A stretch of 64,000 nucleotides of DNA, taken from Microglena sp. YARC (taxonomy: Eukaryota > Chlorophyta > Chlorophyceae > Chlamydomonadales > Chlamydomonadaceae). The notes beneath the pieces were generated by a model. The model had not been told where the DNA came from. It was given only the letters and a program-made list of their open reading frames with translations, and ran no database searches. The first letter of the stretch is position 1. Every line of letters begins with the position of its first letter. The position numbers were made by a program, and so were the translations under genes. Location: assembly GCA_022414725.1 (NCBI GenBank), contig CM039464.1:59265160-59329159 (forward strand), read 5' to 3'. Shown here piece after piece: positions 1-12,284 of the stretch.

Positions 1-573
1 ATCTGTACGATATCTGAGACAAATATCTAAGATAATAATTTGAAACGAGCAGATACGTATCTGGATGCTCTTCAGATAATCTCGAAATTGTATTACAACT
101 TGTTCATGGTGATCATTAAATCATCCCATGAGTTAGTTAACATAAATATGAAGTAAAGTTGTGCTTCTCAACAACTTGATAGATAGGTAGCTTCAATTAA
201 ACACCATTGTACAGGCAAAATGACTTACTACTAACTCAAACCTCACTCGTAACATTTCTAACTCATATGGCCAAAAATAAATAAACAAACTATAATAAGC
301 AAGCAACCACACAAATTACGAACCACACCTCATCCTACCAGTTGTACAATTTGTGATACATGGCAGTGCATTACTCCATTAGATTGTCAGCAACGCAACT
401 AGCTACAAGACACATACTTCTTATATGGGAATTAGTTGCTTAGGACTGCACGAGCTACTATCTTTATGAGTAATAAAGTCTCACGAGATCCCATAATTCA
501 AGCCTCAAGAGTGCCAAACAGCTAGCCCTCTATATAGCAGCTAGCCCTGCTCCTACACTCCAGTCCTATCTAG
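1..573. other. No gene seen
   Basis: AT-rich sequence downstream of the minus-strand gene. I see no convincing open frame, RNA gene or repeat here. Confidence 0.4.
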
Positions 574-3500
574 CTATTTACCCCCTGCCCCCTTTTTCGT
601 CCTGCCAACTGACCCCCTTTTCTCTCGGCCTGCGGGTTTTGCAGCAGCTGCAGATGTATCCAATCCGTAGATGTCAGATAGATCCATTCCGTCCACGCGA
701 GCTGCCTTCTTCTTTGCTGGGCTTGTGACCTCCTCATTCATGGCAGTCTCCGTTTCATTGCCAAGCGCTGGAAGGGCCAAGCTATTGCCATGCGCTACAT
801 GGCATCAGTTGCCTTCATAATACTCAATCAAGTCCCCCCACGTCCCCATGGAAGCATCCTGGACCTAAGCACCTGAATAAGGCATATGGGAAGTTTTTTC
901 ATGTTGGAATTGTGAATCACATATGTCATGTCAGTAAATTAGGCACTAATTGAGTCAGTCATTCAACTAGTTAGTCCTCGATGTGTCAGTCTGGTAGCTT
1001 AAAAAAAGTAATGATAATGCCTGGTGCGGTGGGGCGTGGTATTTAGGGAACCGTCGTACGCGGGCAGAGAACGGTCTACCACCTCGACTGGACAAGCTAC
1101 CATTACGGTTGTCAACGACCTGCAACGCTCAGAGCGACCGTAGGGGGAATGGAACCCCCGACCCCGCTTCGTTTTAGCAATTTTGTGTACTCAGGGAGCT
1201 AGATATACATTTGGACGAGCAGTTCGTCAGCTGGCTACATGAGTGGGGGCAGGGACCAACAATGGATGGCAGGCAATACACCATACACGGGGGGGGGGGG
1301 GGGGGGAGGGGGGGCAGGTTTTGGGACCAGCAATGAAGGTCAGGCTATATAGACGGGGGCAGGCTATATACACGAGGGCAGCAGGCTATATACAATTCAT
1401 GTATGACTAACCGCGTACTGCATGGTTGACTCACGGAACTAAGTATCAAAAAAATGCAATTCCAATGATGCCCATGGGCAAGCAAGAGTGCAAGATGTAT
1501 CCTACCTTTCAATGGTTGCGCCATTAACCTCTGGGAGACATCATTAGCCTCGGTGTCCCACCTAGCAAAGACCACGTCCTTCCACTTGGTCTCTCCTTCC
1601 TTGGCAAAGGTAATGAGCCACAACAATGCCTGCCTCTTCCTCCCCTCCAGCCAATCAGTTTTCGTCTTCTGGTTCCCATTTCGGTGGGAGATTTCCCTAC
1701 ATAAATGAGGGGCCAGATGAGCTGAGTGAGATGTTGTGAGTGATGAGAAGCGCTGTGTGAACATATGAGCTGAGTGAAGATATTATACAAGAGAGGGGGT
1801 CCGATGAAATGAGTCAGATGCTCTGAATGACGAGCTGAGCTGAGAAAGATACGCCAAGTGAGAAGATAAGCTTAATGGGATGCGCTCAGTGAGATGCGCT
1901 GAGTGATGAGATGGGCTACGTAATATGTGCTAAGTGATGAGATGAATAGAGAGATGAGATGAGTGAAATTCGCTATTTTGCAGGGCTTAGGGATGAGATA
2001 AGCTGAAGGAGATGAGCTGCACTGCAAATTTAGACTGTCTTAGGCACCCTTGCCACTCCGCTGCAGACCCCCCCACACACCACCACCACCACCACACACA
2101 CGCGCGCACGCACGCACGCACACACACACAAAATGCACCCTTTAAACCTAAATAAAAGGAAACCTAAGACCCTAGCAAATTAGCAATGCTAATTGTGATA
2201 TGCTGAGTGATGAGATGAACTGAGTAACAAGAGCTAAGTGGGCCAATGATGAGGATATAATAAATAAATAAGAGCTGATCTTACCTTGTGATGGCGGCCG
2301 GTATGGCTTCATTGGCAGGCTTGGCAAGTTCATGGATCCCAGTCCCAAACTGGGCCACGGCCTGCATCATTACATAGCCTGCTTAGACCTTGATCGACCA
2401 AATCCAGGCTGCCCCCCAAACTTTCATCTTCGGCTCTGAACTGTTGCCTGTGGCAGCACTCTTCAAGACATTATATCCAGTGGTGTCGTCAATAGGCACG
2501 AGCGAGCCTCCATCAAGTGCCTGCAACATGCACGTGGTTGGAGAGTGTGTAAGATGTGATATTGATTGGCTTACCAACCGGCAAACAGACTGAATACGTG
2601 ACTGATTCACTAAGTAACTGACTCACTTCCTGATTGACAGACTCGGTGACGGGGTGACTGACATACTGACTTACAAACAAACTGACTTGTTGCCCGACTG
2701 CCTGTCTAATAGCCTGGCTGGTTAGTTGGCCTTGCCACTCCTGTGCAAAACGGATCACCAATCTAGGCAGCTGCATGGGAGCTCCACAGGTCATCTTATT
2801 AGGTTGGTGCATGCAATGTACATACATCAAACAGGGATAAGCTCTACATAGCATCTGTCACACCTGCAATCTAAAAACAACACTTCAACTCCAGAGATCA
2901 CCAGACTACAAGGCAGCTGCATGCAATCTGAACCCGTCGCTAATTCAGGTGGACTGCTATACAGATAGCAGATCACAAGCAGGCTAGGCAGCTGCATGGC
3001 AGCTCGACACATCATTTCATCAGGTTGGTGCTTGCATTGTACATACAGTAAGCGCTATCAATGAACCATACCTGTCCGATGAGTTTTGTGACCACAGTGC
3101 TGACACCAATTCCAGAAGTCCCAGGTCCCAGAGATCTCTTGCTCCCTGAGCTTTTCCTCGATGACGAGTGCTTCTCAGGAGGAATCTCGGACTTGACAGG
3201 GGAATTCCTAGAGGACAGCTTCTCAAGCGAGCTGACTTGCACCTAAGCATGTAGATCGAAGAGCAAATATGAATCATACAATTTGAATGTACCGGTATGG
3301 GACTGTAACTAACATACACAGATGCGTGGCGACGGATTGCGCAAATACCCTACCTCGATACAGGAGTCTTCGAGCAAAGAGCACCACGATTTCTTGGCCC
3401 AGTCTGCGGCCGGCAACTTAAGCTCCGCTTGTAGCATCTCCAACAGCGTCTCTGGATCGACATGAAATGCGTCGGGGGTCTTGGATGGGCTCCAGTTCAT

Positions 3501-3602
3501 ATGAAACACGAGCTTGAGTGGATCCGGAAGGAAGAAGTCAACCAATTGAGAGGTTAGCATACGAAGGAATATGTCTGCAGGTGTTGATTCACTGATCATC
3601 AA
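574..3602 (-). CDS. Five-exon gene of unknown function, one in-frame TAA
   Basis: I do not recognise the product. Exons on the minus strand are 3354-3602, 3072-3242, 2285-2520, 1506-1696 and 574-794. Every junction has GT and AG, and the phases agree across all five (0, 0, 2, 1), giving about 355 codons; that agreement is the main evidence for a real gene. The start is ATG at 3600-3602, with a second ATG directly after it. Exon 1 is hydrophobic and Leu-rich with no obvious signal peptide. Exon 2 is Ser/Lys/Pro-rich. The last exon ends in a basic Lys/Gly tail (TKKGAGGK) and stops with TAG at 574-576. Exon 3 contains TAA at 2383-2385; this is either an inactivating mutation or part of a 27-nt segment bounded by GT and AG. 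Intron 2 holds diverged 220-bp satellite monomers and intron 4 holds a SINE. It could be a host gene or an unrecognised transposon gene. Confidence 0.5.
1005..1175 (-). repeat. tRNA-derived SINE, copy 1 (head truncated)
   Basis: On the minus strand this copy keeps a B-box-like GGTTCCATTCC followed by the body shared with copies at 20045, 27832 and 36147, including the stretch around ATGGTAGCTTGTCCAG and the end around CACGCCCC...TTATCATTAC. The A-box part is missing or unrecognisable. It lies in intron 4 of the minus-strand gene. Confidence 0.7.
1285..1320. repeat. G-tract
   Basis: An almost pure run of G interrupted by one A. It lies in an intron and has no coding value. Confidence 0.8.
2063..2131. 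repeat. CA/CG microsatellite
   Basis: Runs of CCA, CACACA and CGCGCA with short interruptions, inside the intron between exons 3 and 4 of the minus-strand gene. Confidence 0.75.
2735..3060. repeat. Diverged 220-bp satellite monomers in an intron
   Basis: About one and a half monomers related to the array at 5.4-7.8 kb. The landmarks are CACACCTGCAATCTAAA, ACAACACTTCAACTC, CAGATCACC-like sequence, TAGGCAGCTGCATG and CAGGTTGGTGC. They lie in intron 2 of the minus-strand gene and differ clearly from the array copies, so they are older copies or the source sequence. Confidence 0.75.
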
Positions 3603-4544
3603 AGACGAATTGGAAGAATGAAAGGACGAAATAAGCGCCTATCGGCGTGGAAGTTTAACCTAGTCTGATGAATTGAAAACTGCCGATCGACGCACTCGAC
3701 TGAGTGGGTGCGCGTGTTTGTCGCCCAATTTCGAATGTGTTAGGACCAAAGGCCAGTTGGGGGTTTACATGGGGGGTTATCACGGTACATAGGTCGTTTC
3801 GATTGAATGGTCCGTTCGCCCACTGCCAATTCAAGTATGCCGGGACGAAAACTGCCAGTACATCATACTGGCTTGGATTCGTACATGGCTATTCCTATGG
3901 CTTCTCTTTGTATATCTTCCAATTACAAGTATATCAGTTAAATATGTAACCAGGGATCAGACTAATAAAATAAGCAGACGAAATAAATTAGTACAAGTTT
4001 AAACTTAATCATTCAAATGGTTGAGTTTTTACCTTCTTCATCAGTCTTTATCTTTCTGATTCTATGTCTTTAAACATTGCCAAAGATGGCGAGCAACTAT
4101 ACGCAACCCATAGCCGTGTACTTAAGGTCGGGGTGGTAAACCAATTCACAAAAACTACTTATTATCTGCCATAGGAACAAAGTTAGTTCCGTTTTTTTCT
4201 TCCGGTTGACTACCCAAAATATGTAATGTAAGGAGTATCCATGTAACAATAAAACCCAATAGTTTATACTACCCGTGTCCATCCTGGCATACATAGCTTA
4301 TAAACTTGAAAGTGAAGTTCTTTACATTGATCGCTGTACGTAGTGGGCAGAAACATTATTAACAATTCAAATCGAACAAGAAGATTCTGTACTCCCGCGA
4401 TTTGCTTTGTCACCCTCTCCTAACTGTAGACAAAATATAATACTGTATGTCTCCTTTGCGGTTTCAAGAGGACTAGCTACGTAGCGTGAAAGGGTTTGAC
4501 CTGATCCGATTACACTGACAGTGTGACGCCAAGCCAACATATTG
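3603..4544. other. Intergenic, no gene recognised
   Basis: An 81-codon plus-strand frame at 3704-3949 has no recognisable features. I see no RNA gene. This stretch may hold the promoter of the minus-strand gene, but no clear TATA element was identified. Confidence 0.35.
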
Positions 4545-4830
4545 TCGGTCACACCTGCAATCTAAATACAACACTTCAACTCTACAGATAGATCACTAGA
4601 ATGGAAAGACAGCTGTGCTTGCAATCTGAACAAGACGCAAATTCAGCTGGACTTCTGTACAAATAGCTGAGCGCCAGGCTGAGCAGCTACCTGGCAGCTA
4701 CACAGATAATCCCGTGTGGGAGGTGCCTGGAATGCATAGGCAGTAAGCGTGGGAGACAATTTCAATTTCAATTTCAATAAGCGTGGGAGACGACGTTCTA
4801 CATTTCGTCGGAAACACCTGCAATCTAAAT
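4545..4830. repeat. Isolated diverged 220-bp monomer
   Basis: It contains ACACCTGCAATCTAAATAC, ACACTTCAACTCTACAGAT and GAGCGCCAGGCTGAGCAGCT in the same order as the main array. It is followed by a doubled TTTCAATTTCAA stretch and another monomer fragment at about 4800-4830. Confidence 0.7.
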
Positions 4831-5017
4831 ACTGTACGCGCCTTAAGTATTGGCAAGATTAAGTATTGGCAAATGTCGTTTCCTTCAAGTGGGTCTCAGA
4901 AAAGCATGGAAAACAAACTTGGCAAAGGGGCCTATGGCTTTGACTGTCTCAAGCTCATACCCGAATCCAGTCAGCAAAGGGTCTTCTGTTATTGTTACAT
5001 TTCCTTGTTACATGTTC

Positions 5018-5262
5018 TCGAAGTAGTCTACCCAAGCTTGCTGTAAAACCATGTGACAATTTAAATCAGGAGCACTAAACCTTCTAGGGCCTAGTAGCCA
5101 GACCGATACAAGTCTCCAGCCAGTCAAATTGCTGGCTGGAGACACGTAACCAAATTCAAGGTAAAGTACAAGCTCACAAAGTAGTCTGCCTAAGCTTGCT
5201 TAAAATAAAACCATATATCAATTCAAATCAGGAACATTTAAGTTGCTAGGGCTTAGTAGACA
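5018..5262. repeat. Direct duplication of ~90 bp
   Basis: Segments at about 5018-5110 and 5175-5262 share AAGTAGTCT(A/G)CC(C/T)AAGC, AAACCAT and GGGC(C/T)TAGTAG in order. There is no coding content; the duplication lies just upstream of the satellite array. Confidence 0.6.
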
Positions 5263-5354
5263 AGGTACCATGGTAACTGTAAATTGGCAAAGTCCAACCA
5301 CCTGGAGTGGTCTTAAGCTGGATACCTAGTACTGTTTGGCAAAGGGTCGTTTCC

Positions 5355-7770
5355 CAAACCGGTCGCCGATACATAAGGCTCGTACATTACAACAACTCTA
5401 CAGGTCACTTGAATGGAAAGGCAGCGACCTGCATTCTTAACATGCCGATTATTAAGCTGGACTGCTATACAAATAGCTAAGCGCCAGGCTGGGCAGCTGC
5501 CTGGCAGCTCCACAGATCATCTCATCAGGGGGGTGCCTGCAAGGCACAGGCTGAAAGCGCGGGAGACACTCTACATATCGTTGGCCACGCCTGCAATCTA
5601 AATACAACACTTCAACTCTACAGATCACTAGAATGGAAAGGCAGCAGCCTGCAATATGAACACCCCGCTAATTCAGCTGGACTGCTATACAAATAGCTGA
5701 GCGCCAGGCTGGGCAGCTGTCTGGCAGCTCCACAGATCATCTCATCAGGGGGGTGCCTGCAAGGCACAGGCTGTAAGCGCGGGAGACGCTCTACATATTG
5801 TTGGCCACGCCTGCAATCTAAATACAACACTTCAACTCTACAGATCACTAGAAAGGAAAGGCAGCGGCCTGCAATATGAACACCCCGCTAATTCAGCTGG
5901 ACTGCTATACAAATAGCTGAGCGCCAGGCTGGGCAGCTGTCTGGCAGCTCCACAGATCATCTCATTAGGGGGGTGCCTGCAAGGCACAGGCTGTAAGCGC
6001 GGGAGACGCTCTACATATCGTTGGCCACACCTGCAATCTAAATACAACACTTCAACTCTACAGATCACTAGAATGGAAAGGCAGCAGCCTGCAATATGAA
6101 CACCCCGCTAATTCAGCTGGACTGCTATACAAATAGCTGAGCGTCAGGCTGGGCAGCTGTCTGGCAGCTCCACAGATCATCTCATCAGGGGGGTGCCTGC
6201 AAGGCACAGGCTGTAAGCGTGGGAGACGCTCTACATATTGTTGGCCACGCCTGCAATCCAAATACAACACTTCAACTCTACAGATCACTAGAAAGGAAAG
6301 GCAGCGGCCTGCAATATGAACACCCCGCTTATTAAGCTGGACTGCTATACAAATAGCTGAGCGCCAGGCTGGGCAGCTGCCTGGCAGCTCCACAGATCAT
6401 CTCATCAGGGGGGTGCCTGCAAGGCACAGGCTGTAAGCGAGGGAGACGCTCTACATATCGTTGGCCACGCCTGCAATCTAAATACAACACTTCAACTCTA
6501 CAGATCACTAGAATGGAAAGGCAGCAGCCTGCAATATGAACACCCCGCTAATTCAGCTGGACTGCTATACAAATAGCTGAGCGCCAGGCTGGGCAGCTGC
6601 CTGGCAGCTCCACAGATCATCTCATCAGGGGGGTGCCTGCAAGGCACAGGCTGTAAGCGCGGGAGACGCTCTACATATCGTTGGCCACACCTGCAATCTA
6701 AATACAACACTTCAACTCTACAGATCACTAGAATGGAAAGGCAGCAGCCTGCAATATGAACACCCCGCTAATTCAGCTGGACTGCTATACAAATAGCTGA
6801 GCGCCAGGCTGGGCAGCTGCCTGGCAGCTCCACAGATCATCTCATCAGGGGGTGCCTGCAAGGCACAGGCTGTAAGCGCGGGAGACGCTCTACATATCGT
6901 TGGCCACACCTGCAATCTAAATACAACACTTCAACTCTACAGATCACTAGAATGGAAAGGCAGTAGCCTGCAATATGAACACCCCGCTAATTCAGCTGGA
7001 CTGCTATACAAATAGCTGAGCGCCAGGCTGGGCAGCTGCCTGGCAGCTCCACAGATCATCTCATCAGGGGGGTGCCTGCAAGGCACAGGCTGTAAGCGCG
7101 GGAGACGCTCTACATATCGTTGGCCACACCTGCAATCTAAATACAACACTTCAACTCTACAGATCACTAGAATGGAAAGGCAGCAGCCTGCAATATGAAC
7201 ACCCCGCTAATTCAGCTGGACTGCTATACAAATAGCTGAGCGCCAGGCTGGGCAGCTGCCTGGCAGCTCCACAGATCATCTCATCAGGGGGGTGCCTGCA
7301 AGGCACAGGCTGTAAGCGCGGGAGACGCTCTACATATCGTTGGCCACGCCTGCAATCTAAATACAACACTTCAACTCTACAGATCACTAGAATGGAAAGG
7401 CAGTAGCCTGCAATATGAACACCCCGCTAATTCAGCTGGACTGCTATACAAATAGCTGAGCGCCAGGCTGGGCAGCTGCCTGGCAGCTCCACAGATCATC
7501 TCATCAGGGGGTGCCTGCAAGGCACAGGCTGTAAGCGCGGGAGACGCTCTACATATTGTTGGCCACGCCTGCAATCTAAATACAACACTTCAACTTTACA
7601 GATCACTAGAATGGAAAGGCAGCGGCCTGCAATCTGAACACGCCACTAATTCAGCTGGACTGCTGTACAAATAGCTGAGCGTCAGGCTGGGCAGCTGCCT
7701 GGCAGCTCCACAGATCATCTCATCAGGGGGGGTGCCTGCAAGGTACAGGCACAATGCTATGCATGCAGCT
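5355..7770. repeat. 220-bp satellite array, 11 copies
   Basis: The landmark AATGGAAAGGCAG recurs at about 5411, 5631, 5851, 6071, 6291, 6511, 6731, 6950, 7170, 7390 and 7610, a period of 219-220 bp. Copies differ at few positions. The 76-codon minus-strand frames that recur with the same period are a by-product of the repeat and should not be read as genes. Confidence 0.97.
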
Positions 7771-7786
7771 ACACATGCCAATCCTT

Positions 7787-8010
7787 TCAATGGTTAGTGA
7801 GTTGGGAGTAGGCGATGCCATACATATGCCCAGCATTGCCTTGGTTGGCATCAAGCAATGTAGGAAGGCACTTGTCGGATGGGCACGCAAGCACCAACTT
7901 ATTTGTTAGGCTTCCCGGCAGTACCGGGTACAGTTGGTCCTGAATGTCATGAGGATCAAAACTTTGTATCAAGGGCATGGTAGCATCTGTACATATTATC
8001 TGCCATGCCT
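7787..8010 (-). CDS. Candidate orphan exon inside the satellite
   Basis: Between two blocks of satellite lies about 220 bp of unique, protein-like minus-strand sequence, with segments such as PLIQSFDPHDIQDQLYPV and LLDANQGNAGHMYG. A possible splice acceptor (GTACAG) precedes it at about 8005, and the frame ends at a stop at 7787. I cannot link it to a full gene. It could be an exon of a minus-strand gene whose introns were colonised by the 220-bp repeat, or a fragment carried into the array. Confidence 0.35.
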
Positions 8011-8925
8011 GCAATATAAACACAACACTTCAACTCTGCAGATCACCAGACTAGGCAGATGCCTGCAATATTAGCCAGTGACTAGTTCAGCTGGTCGTCT
8101 ACAGTACATATAGCAGGCCACTGGACTAGCAGCTGCCTAGCAGCTGTACATATCATATATAAAAGGTTGGCGCCTGCAATGAACAGACCATACGAGCTGG
8201 AGCTGCTGTACATATTGTCTGCCACGCCTGCAATATAAACACAACACTTCAACTCTGCAGATCACCAGACTAGGCAGATGCCTGCAATATGAGCACATGA
8301 CTAGTTCAGCTGGTCGTCTACAGTGCATATAGCAGGCCACTGGACTAGCAGCTGCCTAGCAGCTGTACATATCATATACAAAAGGTTGGCGCCTGCAATG
8401 AACAGACCATACGAGCTGGAGCTGCTGTACATATTGTCTGCCACGCCTGCAATCTAAACACAACACTTCAACTCTGCAGATTGCCAGTCTTAGCAGATGC
8501 CTGCCACATGAACACATAACTAAATCAGCTAGAATGCTGTACGTATTGTACATCACTAGATTAGCAGCTGTACATATAATCTAAAAAAGGTTGGCGCATG
8601 CAATGGACAGACCATACGAGCTGGAGCTGCTCTACATATTGTCTGCCATGCATGCAATCTAAACACATCACTCAACTCTGCAGATCGCCAGACTAGACAG
8701 CTACCTGCAACATAAGCACACAACTAATGCAGCTAGAATCTTGTATGTATCACAGATCACTAGATTGGCTACTGTACATATAATACAAAGGTTGGCGCCT
8801 GCAATTGACAGACAAGAAGAGCTGGAGCTGCTCTTCATATCGATTGCCACGCCTGCAATATTAACACAGCACTTCAACTCTGCAGATTGCCAGACTAGGC
8901 ATCTGCCTGCAGCATGAACACATAA
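7985..8925. repeat. Second block of the 220-bp satellite, diverged subtype
   Basis: About five monomers of a second subtype. CAGATCACCAGACTAGGCAG and related forms recur at about 8040, 8260, 8480, 8690 and 8890, with GCTGTACATAT and AAAGGTTGGCGC(C/A)TGCAAT between them. The subtype shares its skeleton with the first array but has its own diagnostic bases. Confidence 0.9.
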
Positions 8926-8939
8926 CTGGGTTGGGGTTG

Positions 8940-8944
8940 GAGTT

Positions 8945-8976
<32 letters not shown>

Positions 8977-9135
8977 AGTATTTGCGTGTGCGTTTGTGTG
9001 CGGTGGTGGCGGTGGTGGTTGGGCGTGTAGGGGTGGTGTCTGCATCTGGTGGTGGTAGTGGTGGGGGTGGTTTGTGTGTGTGTGTGTGTGTGGGGGGGGG
9101 GGGGGAAGGGGGGGGGGGTGGTGGTGAGGGATGAA
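8940..9135. repeat. G-rich and GT-rich low-complexity DNA
   Basis: A G-run of about 26 bp at 8946, GGTGGT stretches, a GT microsatellite at about 9071-9091, then further G-runs. The open frames coding poly-Gly or poly-Pro here are composition effects. Confidence 0.85.
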
Positions 9136-11280
9136 TGTTATTGTGGGTCACACAGTATTTGCGTGTGTTTATGCATGGTGGTGATCTTTGGGTGTATGGG
9201 GGGTTGGGCGAGAGGGACAGACGAGGGTGGATGTGATAGGAGAAGGGTGGGTCTCACAATATGTGTTTATGTGGGGTGGGGTGTTGGTGAGGTAAAGAGC
9301 ACATGGGAATGTGTGAGGGATTATTTTAGGGGGAAGGGGTGGGGGCAGTAGAGATGCAGGTCATGCAGATATCTGCGGTGTGCGTGTAGCTGAGAAGTGC
9401 ATGGTAGTGTGCGTATGTATGTGAGGTGGTAGTGTGTTTGTGGTGGGAGGGGAATGCATATGAAAAGAGTAAGGCGACCAAAGCTGCCTGTATGTGCGGG
9501 GGGTGCAGATGAGATTTTTGTGCGTGCGTGCTCGTGTGTGTGCAGGCAGATAGGTGGGTTGGGGAGATATTTGTCAGTGGAGAGGCAGGCCACGCAACAT
9601 GTCTCTATGTTGCGAGCGAGTTGGCTGTATTGCGCCGGGCTGTGAAATCAGGAGGTCGTGAGTTAAACTGGTCTGTAGTTGCCACCACAGATCTCTAGAG
9701 TCCCCCCCCCCTCCTCCTTTTCCCCTGCAGTTGGATGTCGAATGCTCCAGGCAGCAAATGTGTGCCACCCTTCTGCCGCCTGCACCACCCGGAACTCCAG
9801 CACCACCAATGCTGCTCCCAGCACCACCTCAGCCTCCACAGCTGCCCTTTCTGCCCCCACCCACCCCACAGATTCCATCTCCCCCCAGCGACCCCAGCCT
9901 CCCCCAACCCACCACAGCCCCCCCCCCCCTCAACCACCACCATTCCCGTTCCCTTCGCCCCCTTCCCCAGTCCCAAGCCCACCATCACGGGATCTTCACC
10001 TCCAGCACTTAGTGCTCCTCCAGTAGCGCTTGACGTAGACCTGCGAATTGGCACTTCTTGGGTTGTGCATGGTTGTAGACTGCACTCTTTCCAAGGGAGG
10101 TTTTACAGTGCCTGCAGACGAATACAGTCTCGCCGTTTGCTACCTGCAACTCGTCGAAATTATTGTAAACGTCCAAGTTGCGACGCTGGCTACGCTATTT
10201 ACCTACACGGGATCCAGCATCATGGGACATGATGACGTCGCCTAATCATCATTCGCCAGGCTCTAGAGAATTCAGCTGAAGCCGCGAAACTGCTTGTGGC
10301 TAATGCTTCATTAATAATCTGCTATTGGCTGTAGCTGGAAGTGCGATTGGGTATACGTTGGCTTAGCTAGCTGCAGTTGCGCCAATCCGAAGTTGGGTGA
10401 GTTTCGAGGTGCGCCTGGCTCCCTGGAGCTCCGCCGAGATTGTTGAAGTGCATGTCAGTGGTTTGGTTGTGATGCGGCGTAAAATGCGGATGCTCGTGAG
10501 TTGCGAGTGTTGCTCGGCTTCTGAAAAGTGCTTGAAGCGTTGATTGGTGCGGAAGAGAATATCTGGAAAACCAGATATCCGAGATAGTCAGGTACGCGTC
10601 AGACACTCGAGAAACGGTACAGTCACTCAGAGACGGTACAGAGATTGGCGCGTTCCCCGAGTGTAAGCGCACAAGGCGCAATCATATAGAATAGAGATGT
10701 GTACTGCAGGGTACTGCAGTCACGTGCAGGCCACAGCTAGCCTGTGGCCTGGCGGCAGGCAACACGGTACCAGGAGGGAAAGGTACCTGTGTGCATTATG
10801 CCGACTCAGAGACTGATATATAAATCAGTCAATAACACCATTTTGGACACGTTTTGGGTAAATTACACGATATGCGCCAAATCCTATCTGAAACCCAGAA
10901 CGGGAAGGTTTGTCTTTCTCAATAATGTTTTGCATCTTGGCAAAGGGTGGTTTGAAGTCGAGCTTAATATTTTGGCTTGAAACAAAGTGGAAAAGTGTAA
11001 CTTGTTTGCCCGATTTTCGTCTATTTGGGGCATGTTGAGGCCACTATTTGGAGGTGCTGGTTCGACAGGCACAAAAATATGTTTTGCGGTACTTCACCAC
11101 GAAGCTGTCTACTGAAGGTCTATACAAAAAAAAAATTGTGCCAGTCGAACCAGCACTGACCTAGAGACATGCCAAAACGTGTAACCAGATCTGGCCCTAG
11201 CTTAACCCCCCCGACTTCATCCCCTGAATTGCTATAACTTCCCCCCTCCGTAATGTGGGGGGATTCAACTTTATGTCGGA
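9136..11280. other. GT-rich then C-rich DNA, no confident gene
   Basis: From 9136 to about 9560 the plus strand stays GT-rich. From 9690 to 10020 it is CCA/CCC-rich, so all three plus frames read Pro/Ser/Thr-rich; this triple openness argues against coding. A 65-codon frame at 10048-10245 and one at 10744-10980 have no recognisable domain. No RNA gene seen. Confidence 0.4.
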
Positions 11281-11284
11281 AGTT

Positions 11285-11485
11285 TGCATGGTGGCAAACC
11301 AGCTGGAATACTCGTAACGCAGATTGGATAGTCGCAAAGCAGCCTGAATAGTCGTAGCGCAGCTGGAATAGTCTCAAAGCAGCTTCAATACGGTAGTCGG
11401 AAAGCAGCTTCAATAGTCGCAAAGCAGCTTCAATAGTCGCATAGCAGCTTAAATAGTCGGGAAGCAGCTTAAATAGTCGCAACGC
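11285..11485. repeat. Minisatellite, ~18-24 bp unit
   Basis: Units built from AATAGTCGCAAAGCAGCTT recur about ten times with small changes. One minus-strand frame stays open through it only because of the repeat. Confidence 0.85.
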
Positions 11486-11519
11486 CCGAGTCGCGTTGGT
11501 TTTGAGAGGCTGGGCGCAC

Positions 11520-12250
11520 TAACCGTGCGTTTCCATTGGACCACTTGACTTGAGTAGGTTAGAAACGACCTCTTAAACGGACTCAACTCGACTAGCATTC
11601 GCGACTTGACTTAGGGTTTACGGCGCCTAGCTCAAGTCGAGTATTTCGTGTTTCCATTGATCATCCCTTTCCGACAACGCGGCTTGGCACGTGCCGTGGG
11701 CTTGCCCCCAGCTTGCCCCCTTCTAACGGTTCGTTATTTCCTTCCATTACATTCTATCTCGCTTCCCCTAATCGGGATTATTCGGAGCCTCCCTGCATAC
11801 AGACGGGAAACACCTTGCGGGCAGCCGTGCAGCAAATCAAAAATTTGAAAAATCAAAATCAAAATCAAAATCAAAAAAGAGGAGTCGACAGAACGATGCT
11901 GATTTTTGAAGAAGCGTGATCGTGAAGCGATGGAGGACGCCAGGCATGCGGAAGCCAGGGATGCCAGAGATATGGCAGGATTGGCAGCAGCTGAGGATGC
12001 GTCGGATGCGGAGGAAGCCGAGGAATTAATTTTGCAAGCACTCGGGGAGAGGAGTATCTGCTGATCGTCATCTGGACGGGTCAACAAAGCCAAGAATCCT
12101 TCAGACCTTCAGACAATGTTCCGGAATGTACGATTATTCTGCGCTTAAGTCGAGTCAAGTCGCTCAAGTCAAGTCCCTAAAGCTACTCGTCTTGAGCGCC
12201 CTAGAATCGACTTGAAACTCTGTCGACATCAGTTGAAACCTCTGGTTGAA
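11520..12250. mobile_element. Non-autonomous DNA transposon remnant, TTTCCATTGGA-type end
   Basis: It begins with GTGCGTTTCCATTGGACC and is rich in TCAAGTCGAGT motifs in both orientations. The same end occurs inverted at about 16810-16950 (TCCAATGGAAA). The motif set looks like a terminal-inverted-repeat element, but I could not find a matching TSD, so the 12250 boundary is approximate and the element may be a fragment. Confidence 0.4.
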
Positions 12251-12284
12251 ACCCTAAGATTCAAAAAGAGTGGGGCGGCGCCTA

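Noticed and set aside
5355..7770. CRISPR array
   Set aside because: Units are 220 bp with no alternation of short identical repeats and unique spacers; it is a satellite.
8931..10232. Gly-rich, Val-rich and Pro-rich frames
   Set aside because: G/GT-rich and C-rich DNA leaves three frames open at once; no motif or splice support.
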